Below are positions 7,646-16,293 of a stretch of DNA of 36,256 nucleotides, in pieces; position 1 is the stretch's first letter, and each line of letters starts with the position of its first letter. The notes under the pieces were generated by a model, which made no database searches, was not told the origin of the DNA, and saw only the letters and a list, made by a program, of their open reading frames with translations. The position numbers and the translations under genes were made by a program. The DNA comes from Acidobacteria bacterium UBA823 (GTDB lineage Bacteria; Acidobacteriota; Vicinamibacteria; Vicinamibacterales; UBA823): contig DBHR01000065.1 in assembly GCA_002296225.1 (NCBI GenBank), positions 1 through 36,256 on the forward strand, read 5' to 3'.

Positions 7646-9202
7646 TCAGTCACCAAACTTAATCCCCTGCGCGAGCGGCAGCTCCGTACTCCGGTTAATC
7701 GTGTTGGTCTGCCGGCGCATGTAAGCCCGCCAAGCGTCCGTCCCTGCTTCTCGGCCGCCGCCCGTTTCCTTTTCTCCACCAAAAGCGCCACCGATCTCGG
7801 CGCCGCTAGTGCCAATATTTACGTTGGCGATACCACAATCACTGCCGCGCGCCGACAAGAAATATTCGGCTTCACGAAGATGTTCGGTGAAAATGGCTGA
7901 AGACAGCCCCTGGGGTACGGCGTTCTGAAGCGCAACTGCCTCCTCGAGCTCATCGACCGTCTGCGTTGACGGCGCGTCGACCGAGCCGTAGTCAATAATG
8001 TAAAGAATCGGCCCGAAGGTTTCTTCCTGCACGATAGCCAAGTCATTTGTTGCAGCCGCTAGGCACGGCGTGACGTAGTGTCCACCCGGATACGCCTCAC
8101 CCTCTAGCCGATCGCCGCCACAGAGGACCTCGCCACCTTCCGCTTTGACCCGCACCGCCGCCTGCATCAGATTCTCGACGGAATCCTGACTGACCAATGG
8201 CCCCATCAGCGTTTCGGGCCGGCGGGGGTCACCGATCCGAACGCCGCTGTACGCGCGCTTCAACCGATTGACTAAGTCGTCACGCACTGAACGGTGACAG
8301 ATGATTCGCCGTGTACTGGTACACCGCTGCCCCGCTGTCCCGATCGCACCGAACAGAATCGCCGGCAGGGCCAGGTCAAGATTGGCGTGGGCCGTGACGA
8401 TGATCGCGTTGTTGCCACCCAGTTCTAGAATCGTTCGGCCCAGGCGCTCGCCGACGACTCCGGCAACGCGGTGGCCCACCTCGCAACTGCCCGTTACGGA
8501 AATTAGCTCAACCCGGCGGTCTTGCACTAATCGTTCACCAATCGTCGTTCCACCTCCAATGGTCAGTGAGAAGATCGCCGGGTCCACATCGTTCGCGCGG
8601 CAGACCTCCTCAGCAATACGCGTGACGGCAATTGCTGTTAACGGCGTCCGGCTCGCCGGCTTCCAGACCGTGCTGTTGCCACACACCGCGCCGAGCGCTG
8701 CATTCCAACTCCACACCGCAACCGGGAAGTTAAACGCACTTATGACGCCGACGACTCCCAGCGGATGCCACTGTTCGTACATGCGGTGGTCGACCCGCTC
8801 GGATGGCATTGTCAGACCATACAGCTGCCGCGATAGCCCACACGCGAAGTCACAGATGTCGATCATCTCCTGCACTTCGCCCTCGCCTTCGGCCGCGATC
8901 TTACCCATCTCGAGAGTCACAAGCGCACCGAGGTCCCGCTTGGCGGTGCGCAAGCGATCGCCCAACTGGCGTACGACCTCACCGCGCAGTGGAGCCGGCA
9001 CGGTGCGCCACGCCTCAAACGCATGGGCCGTCCGATTAAGGATCTGTTCGTACTCGTCCTCGGTCACGGTTTTGACCGAAGCGATCCTGGACCCATCGAT
9101 TGGTGTGAGCACTTCGATTTCCGGCCCTGATCCGAGCCACTCACCACCGAACCCTCCTGGGTTGCTTGTTGTAATACCTAGCGTCTTGAGTAAGTCAGAC
9201 AT
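7646..9202 (-). CDS. aldehyde dehydrogenase, ALDH7/AmaB-like (aminoadipate semialdehyde / piperideine-6-carboxylate type)
   Basis: This 518-residue NAD(P)-dependent aldehyde dehydrogenase has the complete catalytic set: Asn158 in FNFP, Lys181 in WKPASRTP, Glu260 in LELGGNNA and Cys294 in GQRCTST. The sequence around GNNAIIV (263-269) and GTAGQRCTSTRR (288-299), and the length, fit the ALDH7 group. Members such as antiquitin and Pseudomonas AmaB oxidise alpha-aminoadipate semialdehyde in lysine or pipecolate catabolism. VTGSCEVGH at 236-244 is the dinucleotide-binding glycine segment, with Cys where Thr is more common. It is cytosolic and converges on the amidohydrolase gene with 126 bases between stops. 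No lysine-pathway partner is in the window, so substrate is inferred from family only. Confidence 0.88.
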   Translation of the reverse strand: MSDLLKTLGITTSNPGGFGGEWLGSGPEIEVLTPIDGSRIASVKTVTEDEYEQILNRTAHAFEAWRTVPAPLRGEVVRQLGDRLRTAKRDLGALVTLEMGKIAAEGEGEVQEMIDICDFACGLSRQLYGLTMPSERVDHRMYEQWHPLGVVGVISAFNFPVAVWSWNAALGAVCGNSTVWKPASRTPLTAIAVTRIAEEVCRANDVDPAIFSLTIGGGTTIGERLVQDRRVELISVTGSCEVGHRVAGVVGERLGRTILELGGNNAIIVTAHANLDLALPAILFGAIGTAGQRCTSTRRIICHRSVRDDLVNRLKRAYSGVRIGDPRRPETLMGPLVSQDSVENLMQAAVRVKAEGGEVLCGGDRLEGEAYPGGHYVTPCLAAATNDLAIVQEETFGPILYIIDYGSVDAPSTQTVDELEEAVALQNAVPQGLSSAIFTEHLREAEYFLSARGSDCGIANVNIGTSGAEIGGAFGGEKETGGGREAGTDAWRAYMRRQTNTINRSTELPLAQGIKFGD

Positions 9203-9342
9203 TTGTGCGCACCATCCATTATGAATTGCTGAATGTCAAAGGTCAGGCGAGCAATGGTCGGCCAAAACCTGCCACCCATCTCACGATTGGTCTTACACCG
9301 CAGACTACCGACGCGTGGCAAGCTATCGGTGACGGCGTCAAA

Positions 9343-9729
9343 CTATGTTACCGCGTAGAACAGCGTCCCGCCGATCGCGATGAGAACCAGTCCACCAAGT
9401 CGGTGAACAGCGGGTGGCCGATTGACCAACCACTGCGCGAGATAGCGGATCCGATCGCGTCCGATCAACACCATGGCGATCCCGGACGTTATCACCAACG
9501 CGCCAAAGAGCTGAACGAACATGGGCAGACGTGTCTCCGCCGCCGCCAGTAAGAGGACCAGCCCGATGACGAACCGAATGGCGGCCACGGCATAAAAACT
9601 GCGGCCCTGGTGCAAGAAGGCCAGGCGTGTCAAAACCGACGGGACCACTATCACGACGCCCCCAAGAATGATCAAGAACCCACTAAGGACTGCAACAACG
9701 GTCTCCGCCAAAACCTCCTCCGAGTCCAC
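9343..9729 (-). CDS. small four-helix membrane protein, unknown function
   Basis: This is a 128-residue inner-membrane protein I do not recognise. Four hydrophobic segments are clear, at about 10-31, 44-62, 67-87 and 107-126, with a short basic loop (RDRIRYLAQWLVNR, about 90-103) between helices three and four. The chosen start is GTG at 9729; GAGGAGG lies inside the first codons, so a TTG two bases downstream of it is an alternative that would remove six residues. It lies between the aldehyde dehydrogenase and the M28 peptidase, both on the same strand, 140 and 108 bases away. The composition and clean membrane pattern argue that the frame is real. Confidence 0.6.
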   Translation of the reverse strand: MDSEEVLAETVVAVLSGFLIILGGVVIVVPSVLTRLAFLHQGRSFYAVAAIRFVIGLVLLLAAAETRLPMFVQLFGALVITSGIAMVLIGRDRIRYLAQWLVNRPPAVHRLGGLVLIAIGGTLFYAVT

Positions 9730-9837
9730 TCACCGAAATACCAAAGTGCCCGCAAAGGCAAACGCGCCACTCCGCGTCAGAACTCCGCTCCCGTGTCTGA
9801 TGCCGAGCCCTGTCGCTATTTTGTAAATTGGCGGTCA

Positions 9838-11661
9838 CTAGGGACGGGCGGTCGGCGTCATGGTGACCTCGTGCCGGTCGCCGGCGCGCATAAAGATCAC
9901 CGTGATCAGCTCGTCAACCTTCACAGCATCCAGCGCATACGTGTAGTCGTAGATATTGGTAATCGATTGGCCTGCAAACTCGATAATCACGTCGCCCTCT
10001 TGGAGGCCGGCTTTCGCCGCCGGACCACCCTCAATGACGCCACCCAGTAGCAGACCTTCCACTTCAGCGGTATAGTCAGGAATCGTTCCAGTGAACGCTC
10101 GCACACTCGCGCGTTGGCCCTGCGGCTCTATTTGTTCGACCCGAACAAAGTCCAACGGAGTATCCCGGTTGGCGACATTGCGTGCGATGATCGTCCCTAG
10201 CCTGGCTACCCGGTCGAGATCCTCGTAGTTGACGGCCGAGGCATCGTCGCTCGGCCGATGGTAGTCCGTATGACTGCCCGTGAAGAAATTCAGACTCGGG
10301 ATCCCCGCACCGTTGAAGCTCATGACATCGGTCGGCAAGTACGGATCAAGCTGAATCTGCACGTCGAAGCCAACGGGCACGTTCGCTCGTTCGATGAGTC
10401 CGTGCCACGCCGAGCTCGACCCTACCGCTTGCAGGGCGAGCCGGTTATCGCGCGCGCGTCCGACCATGTCGAAATTCAGATAGGCCGAGATCTGCCCTGT
10501 CGGCACGGCTTCCGTTTCGACAAAGTTCGCGGATCCAAGCAGGCCGAGTTCCTCACCCGACCAAAACGCCAAGATCACGCCCCGACGCCGGTCCGCAGCG
10601 GTCAGCGCCCGGCCAGCTTCGATCACCGCCGCCACACCGGACGCGTTATCGTCAGCGCCATTGTGAATTTCTCCACGCTCACTGTTGCGCGCCAGAGAGT
10701 TGCCCTGGAGACCAAGACCCAGGTGGTCGTAGTGCGCGCCCAGCATTACGTAGGACTTGCCGTCCGTCGACGAGACCGGCGTGGCTGATGGCGGCAGATA
10801 CCCAGCAACGTTGAAGCCAGAACGACTCTCCCGCGTCACTTTGACGTCAAGCGTCAGCCGCACACCATCAATCTGAAATCCGGCCACGTGCGGGTTCCCA
10901 GTGTCTAGCTCGGCCTGAGTTGCCTCAACGCTACGATCCGGCACGTACTCAAACAGCGCGTCACCAACGGCACCGCTGATGCTAGCCCCAACGATCCCCG
11001 AGCCAGAGATGGCCGTATCGAACGTCATTGGTATCGTCAGGCCCGCATTCGGTGAGCGCGGACCGGTAAGGACAAGCAGCGCCTTCGCCCCGCGCTGCCG
11101 CGCGGCCATCGCCTTGTAACGGAGCCCCGAGTAGCGCGCGAGGACATTGCGCAGGTCCTGGTCCACGTCCTCAGGGAAGTAACGAAGCACAACGACAATC
11201 TTGTCAGTGACGTCAAGCGTCGCGTAGCTGTCATAGCCGAAGTCCTGCGAATCGGGCACGACTAGGCCGTAACCGGCGAACACCACCTCACCCTCTGCTA
11301 CGGCCGAGTCGGAAAACGACAGTGCCTGCACGTTGTCGCTGACGTTCCACCCAGTGGCAGCGTCGAGCGTGAGCAACGTGCCGGCATCATTGACCCCGGC
11401 CGTGAACTCGAACGGTAGGCGGAAGTCGGATCGGCCAGGCAAGAACGTCGCGCCGAGCGCACGAAGCTGCTCCACAATGTAGTCTGCGGCAACTCGAGCG
11501 CCGTCCGACCCAGTCAAGCGGCCCTCCAGTGCATCCGCTGCTAACGCCTCGACGTGCGGCTGCGTCCGCCATCCGTCCTGGGCCACGGCCGGGCGGGCAA
11601 GTCCATACGGTCCCAGGACCGCAATCGTCAGGAAGACCTGAGCAAAGAGTCGCCGCACCAT
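9838..11661 (-). CDS. secreted M28 aminopeptidase with PA-like insert and C-terminal PDZ domain
   Basis: This 607-residue exported zinc peptidase starts at ATG 11661, four bases after the stop of the propeller gene, and opens with a signal peptide ending ARPAVAQ (22-28). A PA-like domain fills about 120-290. The M28 domain (about 300-500) has the cocatalytic dizinc ligands: His310 in GAHYDH, Asp338 in GADDNASG, catalytic Glu370 and ligand Glu371 in SGEELG, Asp398 in NFDMVGR and His468 in DYHRPSDD. A PDZ domain closes the protein (about 525-605, GPAAKAGLQEGDVI). This M28-PDZ arrangement is a known type; it removes N-terminal residues from peptides in the periplasm or outside. An upstream in-frame extension to 11943 overlaps the propeller gene and is not credible. 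Confidence 0.9.
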   Translation of the reverse strand: MVRRLFAQVFLTIAVLGPYGLARPAVAQDGWRTQPHVEALAADALEGRLTGSDGARVAADYIVEQLRALGATFLPGRSDFRLPFEFTAGVNDAGTLLTLDAATGWNVSDNVQALSFSDSAVAEGEVVFAGYGLVVPDSQDFGYDSYATLDVTDKIVVVLRYFPEDVDQDLRNVLARYSGLRYKAMAARQRGAKALLVLTGPRSPNAGLTIPMTFDTAISGSGIVGASISGAVGDALFEYVPDRSVEATQAELDTGNPHVAGFQIDGVRLTLDVKVTRESRSGFNVAGYLPPSATPVSSTDGKSYVMLGAHYDHLGLGLQGNSLARNSERGEIHNGADDNASGVAAVIEAGRALTAADRRRGVILAFWSGEELGLLGSANFVETEAVPTGQISAYLNFDMVGRARDNRLALQAVGSSSAWHGLIERANVPVGFDVQIQLDPYLPTDVMSFNGAGIPSLNFFTGSHTDYHRPSDDASAVNYEDLDRVARLGTIIARNVANRDTPLDFVRVEQIEPQGQRASVRAFTGTIPDYTAEVEGLLLGGVIEGGPAAKAGLQEGDVIIEFAGQSITNIYDYTYALDAVKVDELITVIFMRAGDRHEVTMTPTARP

Positions 11662-11665
11662 GTCG

Positions 11666-12838
11666 TTACTCGCCTCCAGCCGCGCCCTGGTTCCCGCTAG
11701 TCCTGCGTGGCGGGGCCGCTGCGAGCGCTTCGAGCGCCTTGTTATGATTCCATCGTCCGAGAAAAATCTGACCGGCCTGGCCGCCGGCCCGGTTCGACGT
11801 CCACGACAGGACCTGGCCGTCGGGTGATGGCACGGGTAACCCGTCGAATCCGTCGGTGTAGGTGATGCGTACAGGTTCTTTCGCACCACTGGCGTCGACG
11901 ATGTACACCTCAAAGTTCGTAAACCCGAGCTTATTAGACGCAAAGAAGATGTATTCGCCTGACGGATGGAAGTAGGGCGCCCAACTCATCGAGTGAAAGT
12001 CCGTGATCTGCTGCTGGTTAGAACCATCGAGATTCATGGTCCAGACGTCGGCGATCAACCCCGTCTCGTCAAAACGGCGCCAGACGATCTTCGAGCCATC
12101 CGGCGAAAAGAACGGGCCACCATCATAGCCCACCACATCGGTTAGCCGTCGCTGTCCCAATCCGTCGGCGCGCATGATGTAGATTTCAGCGAAGTACGAC
12201 GGATCCAATTCAAGCTGCTTCCGCTCGTCCGAGGTCAGCTCTCGGTTGTAGGCATCGCGCATCGACGTGAATACGAGCCATTCGCCATCGGGTGAATAGC
12301 TTCCTTCGGCGTCGTACCCACGCACATCGGTCAACCTAGTGTATTTGCCGGTATCCTGATCAAACGTGTAGATCTCCATCTCGGGGTCGTAGTCCCACGC
12401 GTAACGACGCTCCTCCCCTGATTCACGAAATGCGATTTCGGCGGCCTGCAACGCCTTGGATTCTGGGTCGTGCTGAGTCGACGCATACATGATGAGCGAG
12501 CTGCCAGGCTGAAAGAACGCGCACGTCGTCTTCCCATGACCCGGTGAAATCCGGCGAGAGTCGCCCGTCTCGAGATCGAGGACATAGATCTGATAAAAGG
12601 GATTCTCCGGCTCTCGCTCGCTCTGGAAGACGAGCTTGGCGCCATCGGGGCGGTAGTAGCCCTCTCCAGCTCTCTTCCCTTCAATCGTCAGCCGTCGTGT
12701 CCGCGTCAGAAAATCGGACTCGGTGTAAAGGTCACCATCCTGACCAGTAACGACGGGCCCTAACAGCCCCACGACCATTGCCGCTATCGCTAACCGATAC
12801 ATTCGTGTTCTAGCATCCGCCGCGCGTCGTCGCCTCAT
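11666..12838 (-). CDS. secreted TolB-like PD40 beta-propeller protein
   Basis: This is a protein of about 390 residues with a basic N-region and a hydrophobic signal (LAIAAMVVGLLGPVVTGQ). Six PD40/TolB-type blade motifs follow: YRPDG, FQPGS, YSPDGEW, FSPDGSK, FHPSGEY and PSPDGQ. They are spread evenly, as expected for one six-bladed propeller. I chose ATG 12838 (GGGGA seven bases upstream); ATG 12859 is an alternative adding seven residues. No catalytic domain follows the propeller. The M28 peptidase begins four bases after the stop, so the two are almost certainly co-transcribed and may work together, the propeller perhaps binding peptide or polymer substrates or the peptidase itself. That partnership is inferred from position only. 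Confidence 0.83.
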   Translation of the reverse strand: MRRRRAADARTRMYRLAIAAMVVGLLGPVVTGQDGDLYTESDFLTRTRRLTIEGKRAGEGYYRPDGAKLVFQSEREPENPFYQIYVLDLETGDSRRISPGHGKTTCAFFQPGSSLIMYASTQHDPESKALQAAEIAFRESGEERRYAWDYDPEMEIYTFDQDTGKYTRLTDVRGYDAEGSYSPDGEWLVFTSMRDAYNRELTSDERKQLELDPSYFAEIYIMRADGLGQRRLTDVVGYDGGPFFSPDGSKIVWRRFDETGLIADVWTMNLDGSNQQQITDFHSMSWAPYFHPSGEYIFFASNKLGFTNFEVYIVDASGAKEPVRITYTDGFDGLPVPSPDGQVLSWTSNRAGGQAGQIFLGRWNHNKALEALAAAPPRRTSGNQGAAGGE

Positions 12839-12969
12839 CTCTAGTTCCCCGCCTTCCATGCCTCATCGCCCCTCAGGAAAACGCTTCATCGTACACCAGT
12901 CGCCCGCAGGTTCTCTAGTGCCAGACCTGCCTCACTCCGTGCTCCTAACTCCTGTATTCTTGTATCAAT

Positions 12970-13551
12970 ATGACCCGCACCGCCTCGACGATGCTACCCC
13001 TCGGCACGCTGGCACCAGATTTCATATTGCCCGATCCGCGCGGCGATATCGTCTCGCTGTCTCGTTTTTCCGACGCGCCGGCGCTCGTCGTTATCTTTAT
13101 GTGCAACCACTGCCCTTACGTGAAGCATCTGAAGCCAGCGGTAGCTGCCTTCGCACGCGATTACGAGCCGAAGAGCGTTGCCGTGGTCGGCATCAACTCG
13201 AACGACGCAATCGAGTTTCCCGACGACGCCCCGGACCGAATGGTCGAGGACATGGAAACATTTGATTACCGCTTTCCGTATCTCGTGGATGGGACGCAGG
13301 AGGTGGCCAAAGCATATCGCGCGGCGTGTACGCCGGACTTCTTTCTCTTCGATGCGGACCGAAAGCTCGTGTATCGCGGGCAATTCGACGATAGCCGACC
13401 CAATAATGGTGTACCGGTCACCGGGGAGTCGCTGCGGACGGCGGTTGACGCAATACTCGCCGGCTCGCCGGTCCCCGAACCCCACCCACCGAGCCTCGGC
13501 TGCAACATTAAGTGGAAGTCGAACAATGCGCCCGACTACTTCGCCGGCTGA
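12970..13551 (+). CDS. thioredoxin-fold redoxin (AhpC/TSA-type)
   Basis: This 193-residue protein has the thioredoxin fold, with APDFILPDPRG near 15-25 and the redox pair Cys45-x-x-Cys48 in FMCNHCPYV. A third conserved cysteine sits near the C-terminus in LGCNIKWK, as is usual for this group of redoxins annotated as thioredoxin-family or AhpC/TSA proteins. There is no signal peptide, so it is probably a cytosolic thiol-disulfide oxidoreductase or peroxiredoxin-like enzyme. No Shine-Dalgarno sequence precedes the ATG; TATTCT at 12955-12960 is close enough that the transcript could be nearly leaderless. The glycosyltransferase gene begins nine bases after its stop, making an operon likely. Confidence 0.87.
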   Translation: MTRTASTMLPLGTLAPDFILPDPRGDIVSLSRFSDAPALVVIFMCNHCPYVKHLKPAVAAFARDYEPKSVAVVGINSNDAIEFPDDAPDRMVEDMETFDYRFPYLVDGTQEVAKAYRAACTPDFFLFDADRKLVYRGQFDDSRPNNGVPVTGESLRTAVDAILAGSPVPEPHPPSLGCNIKWKSNNAPDYFAG

Positions 13552-13560
13552 GCGGGACGG

Positions 13561-15552
13561 ATGACCGTCGACGACCGTAACGACCCAGTCACGGACGACG
13601 CTGAGGCAGCGCGCCCCACGGTAACACCGAGCTATTGTCCGAACTGCAACAGGCCGCTGCCTACAAAGCAGCGTGGCGTACCGGAACGCTGTCTGTTCTG
13701 TGGTGAGCCAAACCCAGGACCCGAGGCGAGCACTGAGGAGCCAGACTCCGATGCCGGCGACTCCGGGCTGAGCGATGAAGACTCGTCGGAGGAACCGATG
13801 GCAGCCGACGTGTACGACCCGCCACTCGACACGAGTTCGACGCTTATGGATTACGACGCCGCGTTTGACGCGCCTAACGACGGTGGTAACTCGTGGAAGA
13901 TCAAACTCCTGACGATGCCGATCATATTCCTGGTCGCCGTACCGACGGTCTTCCTCGGCCTCGGCCGCACGAGCCTACAAGAACCCGACGAGCCCAGATT
14001 CGCTGAGGCGTCCCGACAGATGCTGGCCAGTGGAGATTACCTGACACCGTACTTCAACGGCGAGGCCCACTACGACGCATCAATCCTCTTCTACCAGATG
14101 CAGGCGGCGGCATTCCGCGAGTTTGGAGTAAGTGAGTACGGAGCTCGCCTGCCCTCCGCTCTAGCTGGTCTCGGCTGTCTATGGCTCGTGTATCTGATCG
14201 GGCGAAAGCTGTTCTCCGCACGTGCCGGTATGCTCGGGGCACTCGTGCTGGGCACGACCTTCCGGTTCGTCCTCTCCAGCCGGAACGGTTTAACCGACGT
14301 ACCGCTGCTCTTTTTCGTCCTGCTCTCACTCTACGGGTTCATCCGAGCGGCCGACACGGACCCGCCAGGCGGATGGTTCGCCCTGCTCGGTTGGCTCGGC
14401 GTGTCGCTGGGCATGTTGACCCAGGGAGCCGCCGGATTACTCCCGATAATCGTCTGGTTGCCCTATCTTGTCTTGACGGGCCGGCTGGGCGGGCTGCGGC
14501 GGCTGCGGTTTTCGACGGGCGTGCTGCTCACGCTGGCAATCGTGCTTCCTTGGTATCTGTACATGGCGTGGACCCATGGACGGGGCTTCGTCGAGTTGGC
14601 GGTTTTGTCGGAGCTCATGGCACGGTACGCTCCGACGGGTGCCGAAACCGTCGAGTGGGGACCGCTCTTCTACCTAACGGTTTGGGCCAGCGACGCCATG
14701 CCGTGGACGCTCTACGCGGTCGCTGCGGTGGTGGCGGCGGTCCTTGGAGGGAGTCAGCTCACGCCAGCGTACCGCCGGGGTGCCGCGTTGTGCGTCATCT
14801 GGTTTGTCGTAGTCTTGGTCATCTGCACGCTTTCAGCCGAAAAGCTGCCACATTACCTGTTGCCGCTCTACCCCGCGGGCGCTTTACTCGTCGGCATGTT
14901 GTTCGACCGAGCGATAGACGAACCAAGGGAGAGCGGTCCCTGGGTGGGTGTCGCAAATTGGCTCACCGCGCTCGGCCTGCTCGTGTTGGCCGGTCTCATC
15001 AGTTGGCTACTCCAGCGCCGGTTCGGGCTCCCGGTAGTCAGCCTGGCAATGGCCGTGCCAGCAGCGCTCGCGCTCGGTAGCATCTTCATGGTGATTTTCC
15101 AGCGAGGCGGCCAGCCGATCTGGAACTTCGGCGTGGTAGTGCCGGTGTTCGCACTAGGCTACGGCCTCCTAGCCGTTAACGTCGCACCTGATCACCTTGA
15201 GCGGTTCAAGCCGGTCCGTCCCTTAGCCACACTCGCCGCAGCGCAGCAAGGTGACGACCGGCAACTCGGTTTGTACGGTGACCGGAGTCAGGGATTCGTC
15301 TTCTACACCGGGCAGAACGTGGAGTGGCTCGGCAGCGCCGACGAAGCCGCCTCCTTTTTGAGCGAAGACGGGTTGCGGTTATGCGTCTTGCGCTTCAACG
15401 ATCTCGAAGACATCCGTAGCCGTTACACCGGGGTGCTTTACCAACTGGCTACACAGCAGCGGCAAAGCGTCCAGTTCGCGGATCTGTTCAGCGACGATTC
15501 CGATAACGACTGGACAACGCTCGTCCTACTGTCGAACCAGCCTCCGAAATAA
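13561..15552 (+). CDS. ArnT/GT39-like membrane glycosyltransferase with N-terminal zinc ribbon
   Basis: This is a 663-residue polytopic membrane protein. Residues 26-47 form a zinc-ribbon-like pair of knuckles (CPNC at 26-29 and CLFC at 44-47), followed by a low-complexity acidic linker (about 50-110). Membrane segments begin at about 115. After the first helix comes EPDEPRFAEASRQML (141-155), the aspartate-containing loop typical of ArnT/GT39-type GT-C glycosyltransferases that use polyprenyl-phosphate-linked sugars. About eleven further hydrophobic segments follow, then a soluble C-terminal domain from about 560. The acceptor is unknown; lipid or protein glycosylation is plausible. A cytosolic zinc ribbon on a GT-C enzyme is unusual. 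The 3' end overlaps aat by 27 bases. Confidence 0.85.
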   Translation: MTVDDRNDPVTDDAEAARPTVTPSYCPNCNRPLPTKQRGVPERCLFCGEPNPGPEASTEEPDSDAGDSGLSDEDSSEEPMAADVYDPPLDTSSTLMDYDAAFDAPNDGGNSWKIKLLTMPIIFLVAVPTVFLGLGRTSLQEPDEPRFAEASRQMLASGDYLTPYFNGEAHYDASILFYQMQAAAFREFGVSEYGARLPSALAGLGCLWLVYLIGRKLFSARAGMLGALVLGTTFRFVLSSRNGLTDVPLLFFVLLSLYGFIRAADTDPPGGWFALLGWLGVSLGMLTQGAAGLLPIIVWLPYLVLTGRLGGLRRLRFSTGVLLTLAIVLPWYLYMAWTHGRGFVELAVLSELMARYAPTGAETVEWGPLFYLTVWASDAMPWTLYAVAAVVAAVLGGSQLTPAYRRGAALCVIWFVVVLVICTLSAEKLPHYLLPLYPAGALLVGMLFDRAIDEPRESGPWVGVANWLTALGLLVLAGLISWLLQRRFGLPVVSLAMAVPAALALGSIFMVIFQRGGQPIWNFGVVVPVFALGYGLLAVNVAPDHLERFKPVRPLATLAAAQQGDDRQLGLYGDRSQGFVFYTGQNVEWLGSADEAASFLSEDGLRLCVLRFNDLEDIRSRYTGVLYQLATQQRQSVQFADLFSDDSDNDWTTLVLLSNQPPK

Positions 15553-16170
15553 ATCGGACGGCGGCGTTGGCCGCTCGTCGCCGGCGTTACCCGCCTCCGC
15601 GAACCCTGGGTCGACCCGCATCGCGCCCTCCAACAGTTCAAGATAGCGGACGCGCGGCACTTCAATCGCGCCTTGACGCGCTAGGTGCGGCGTGAGCCAT
15701 TGCACGTCGAGCATGCGGAAGTGGCGGGTCCGAAGCCGGTTCACCAGAGCCCAGAGTGCGACCTTCGACGCATCGGTCGCGCGATGGAACATCGACTCGC
15801 CGAAGAACGCACCCCGCAGAGCAACACCGTAGAGGCCGCCAACCAGCCGTCCCCCGCACCAAGTCTCGACCGAATGCGCGAAGCCCGCGCCATGGAGCGC
15901 CGAGTAGGTCTCGATGATCTCGCGATCGATCCAGTCACCCTCAGTATCCCGAGACGCGCATCCGATAATCACTTGGTCAAACGCACGATCAAATGTCACG
16001 GCGAACCTACCGCTGCGCAGGACACGCATTAAGCGTCGCGAAACGTGAAATTGATCTACCGGTAGGATCCCGCGGGGGTCGGGCGCGTGCCATACGATGG
16101 TACCGGATGGACCAGGCATTGGGAACAAGCCCGAACGGTAGGCGCTCAGCAGAAGCGGCAGCGGAATCAT
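15526..16170 (-). CDS. aat: leucyl/phenylalanyl-tRNA--protein transferase
   Basis: This 214-residue cytosolic enzyme attaches Leu or Phe from aminoacyl-tRNA to proteins with an N-terminal Lys or Arg, creating N-degrons for ClpAP. Family landmarks are all present: YRSGLFPMP (11-19), the DREIIETYSALHGAGFAHSV segment (82-101), LVGGLYGVALRGAFFGESMFHR (109-130, with Glu125) and the DVQ motif (155-157) that contributes the catalytic acid/amide pair in E. coli Aat. AGGA lies before the ATG. The C-terminus runs about 27 bases into the convergent glycosyltransferase gene. The gene is divergent from apaG, with 123 bases between starts, and the pair probably shares a control region. Confidence 0.95.
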   Translation of the reverse strand: MIPLPLLLSAYRSGLFPMPGPSGTIVWHAPDPRGILPVDQFHVSRRLMRVLRSGRFAVTFDRAFDQVIIGCASRDTEGDWIDREIIETYSALHGAGFAHSVETWCGGRLVGGLYGVALRGAFFGESMFHRATDASKVALWALVNRLRTRHFRMLDVQWLTPHLARQGAIEVPRVRYLELLEGAMRVDPGFAEAGNAGDERPTPPSDLFRRLVRQ

Positions 16171-16293
16171 GATCCGTCCTGTAATATATAGTGGTTCGTC
16201 GGCCGTAGATGCGGCCTGCGCTTACTTGAGGGCTCTCTCGAGACGGTTGAATAACCTGGGGGTCCGTTCACGCGTCGCACGAAGCACCGAGCC

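Noticed and set aside
8301..9224. Open plus-strand frame of 307 codons opposite the aldehyde dehydrogenase
   Set aside because: It is antisense to a gene with all catalytic residues, is rich in Arg, Ser, Pro and Thr as expected of a shadow frame in G+C-rich DNA, and shows no recognisable motif.
11662..11943. N-terminal extension of the M28 peptidase frame
   Set aside because: It overlaps the end of the propeller gene and is Arg/Pro/Ser-rich without homology; the signal peptide begins at 11661.
14181..15080. Open frame of 299 codons in another frame of the glycosyltransferase gene
   Set aside because: Arg/Ala/Gly-rich, no membrane or domain pattern, and the overlapping frame clearly encodes a polytopic enzyme.
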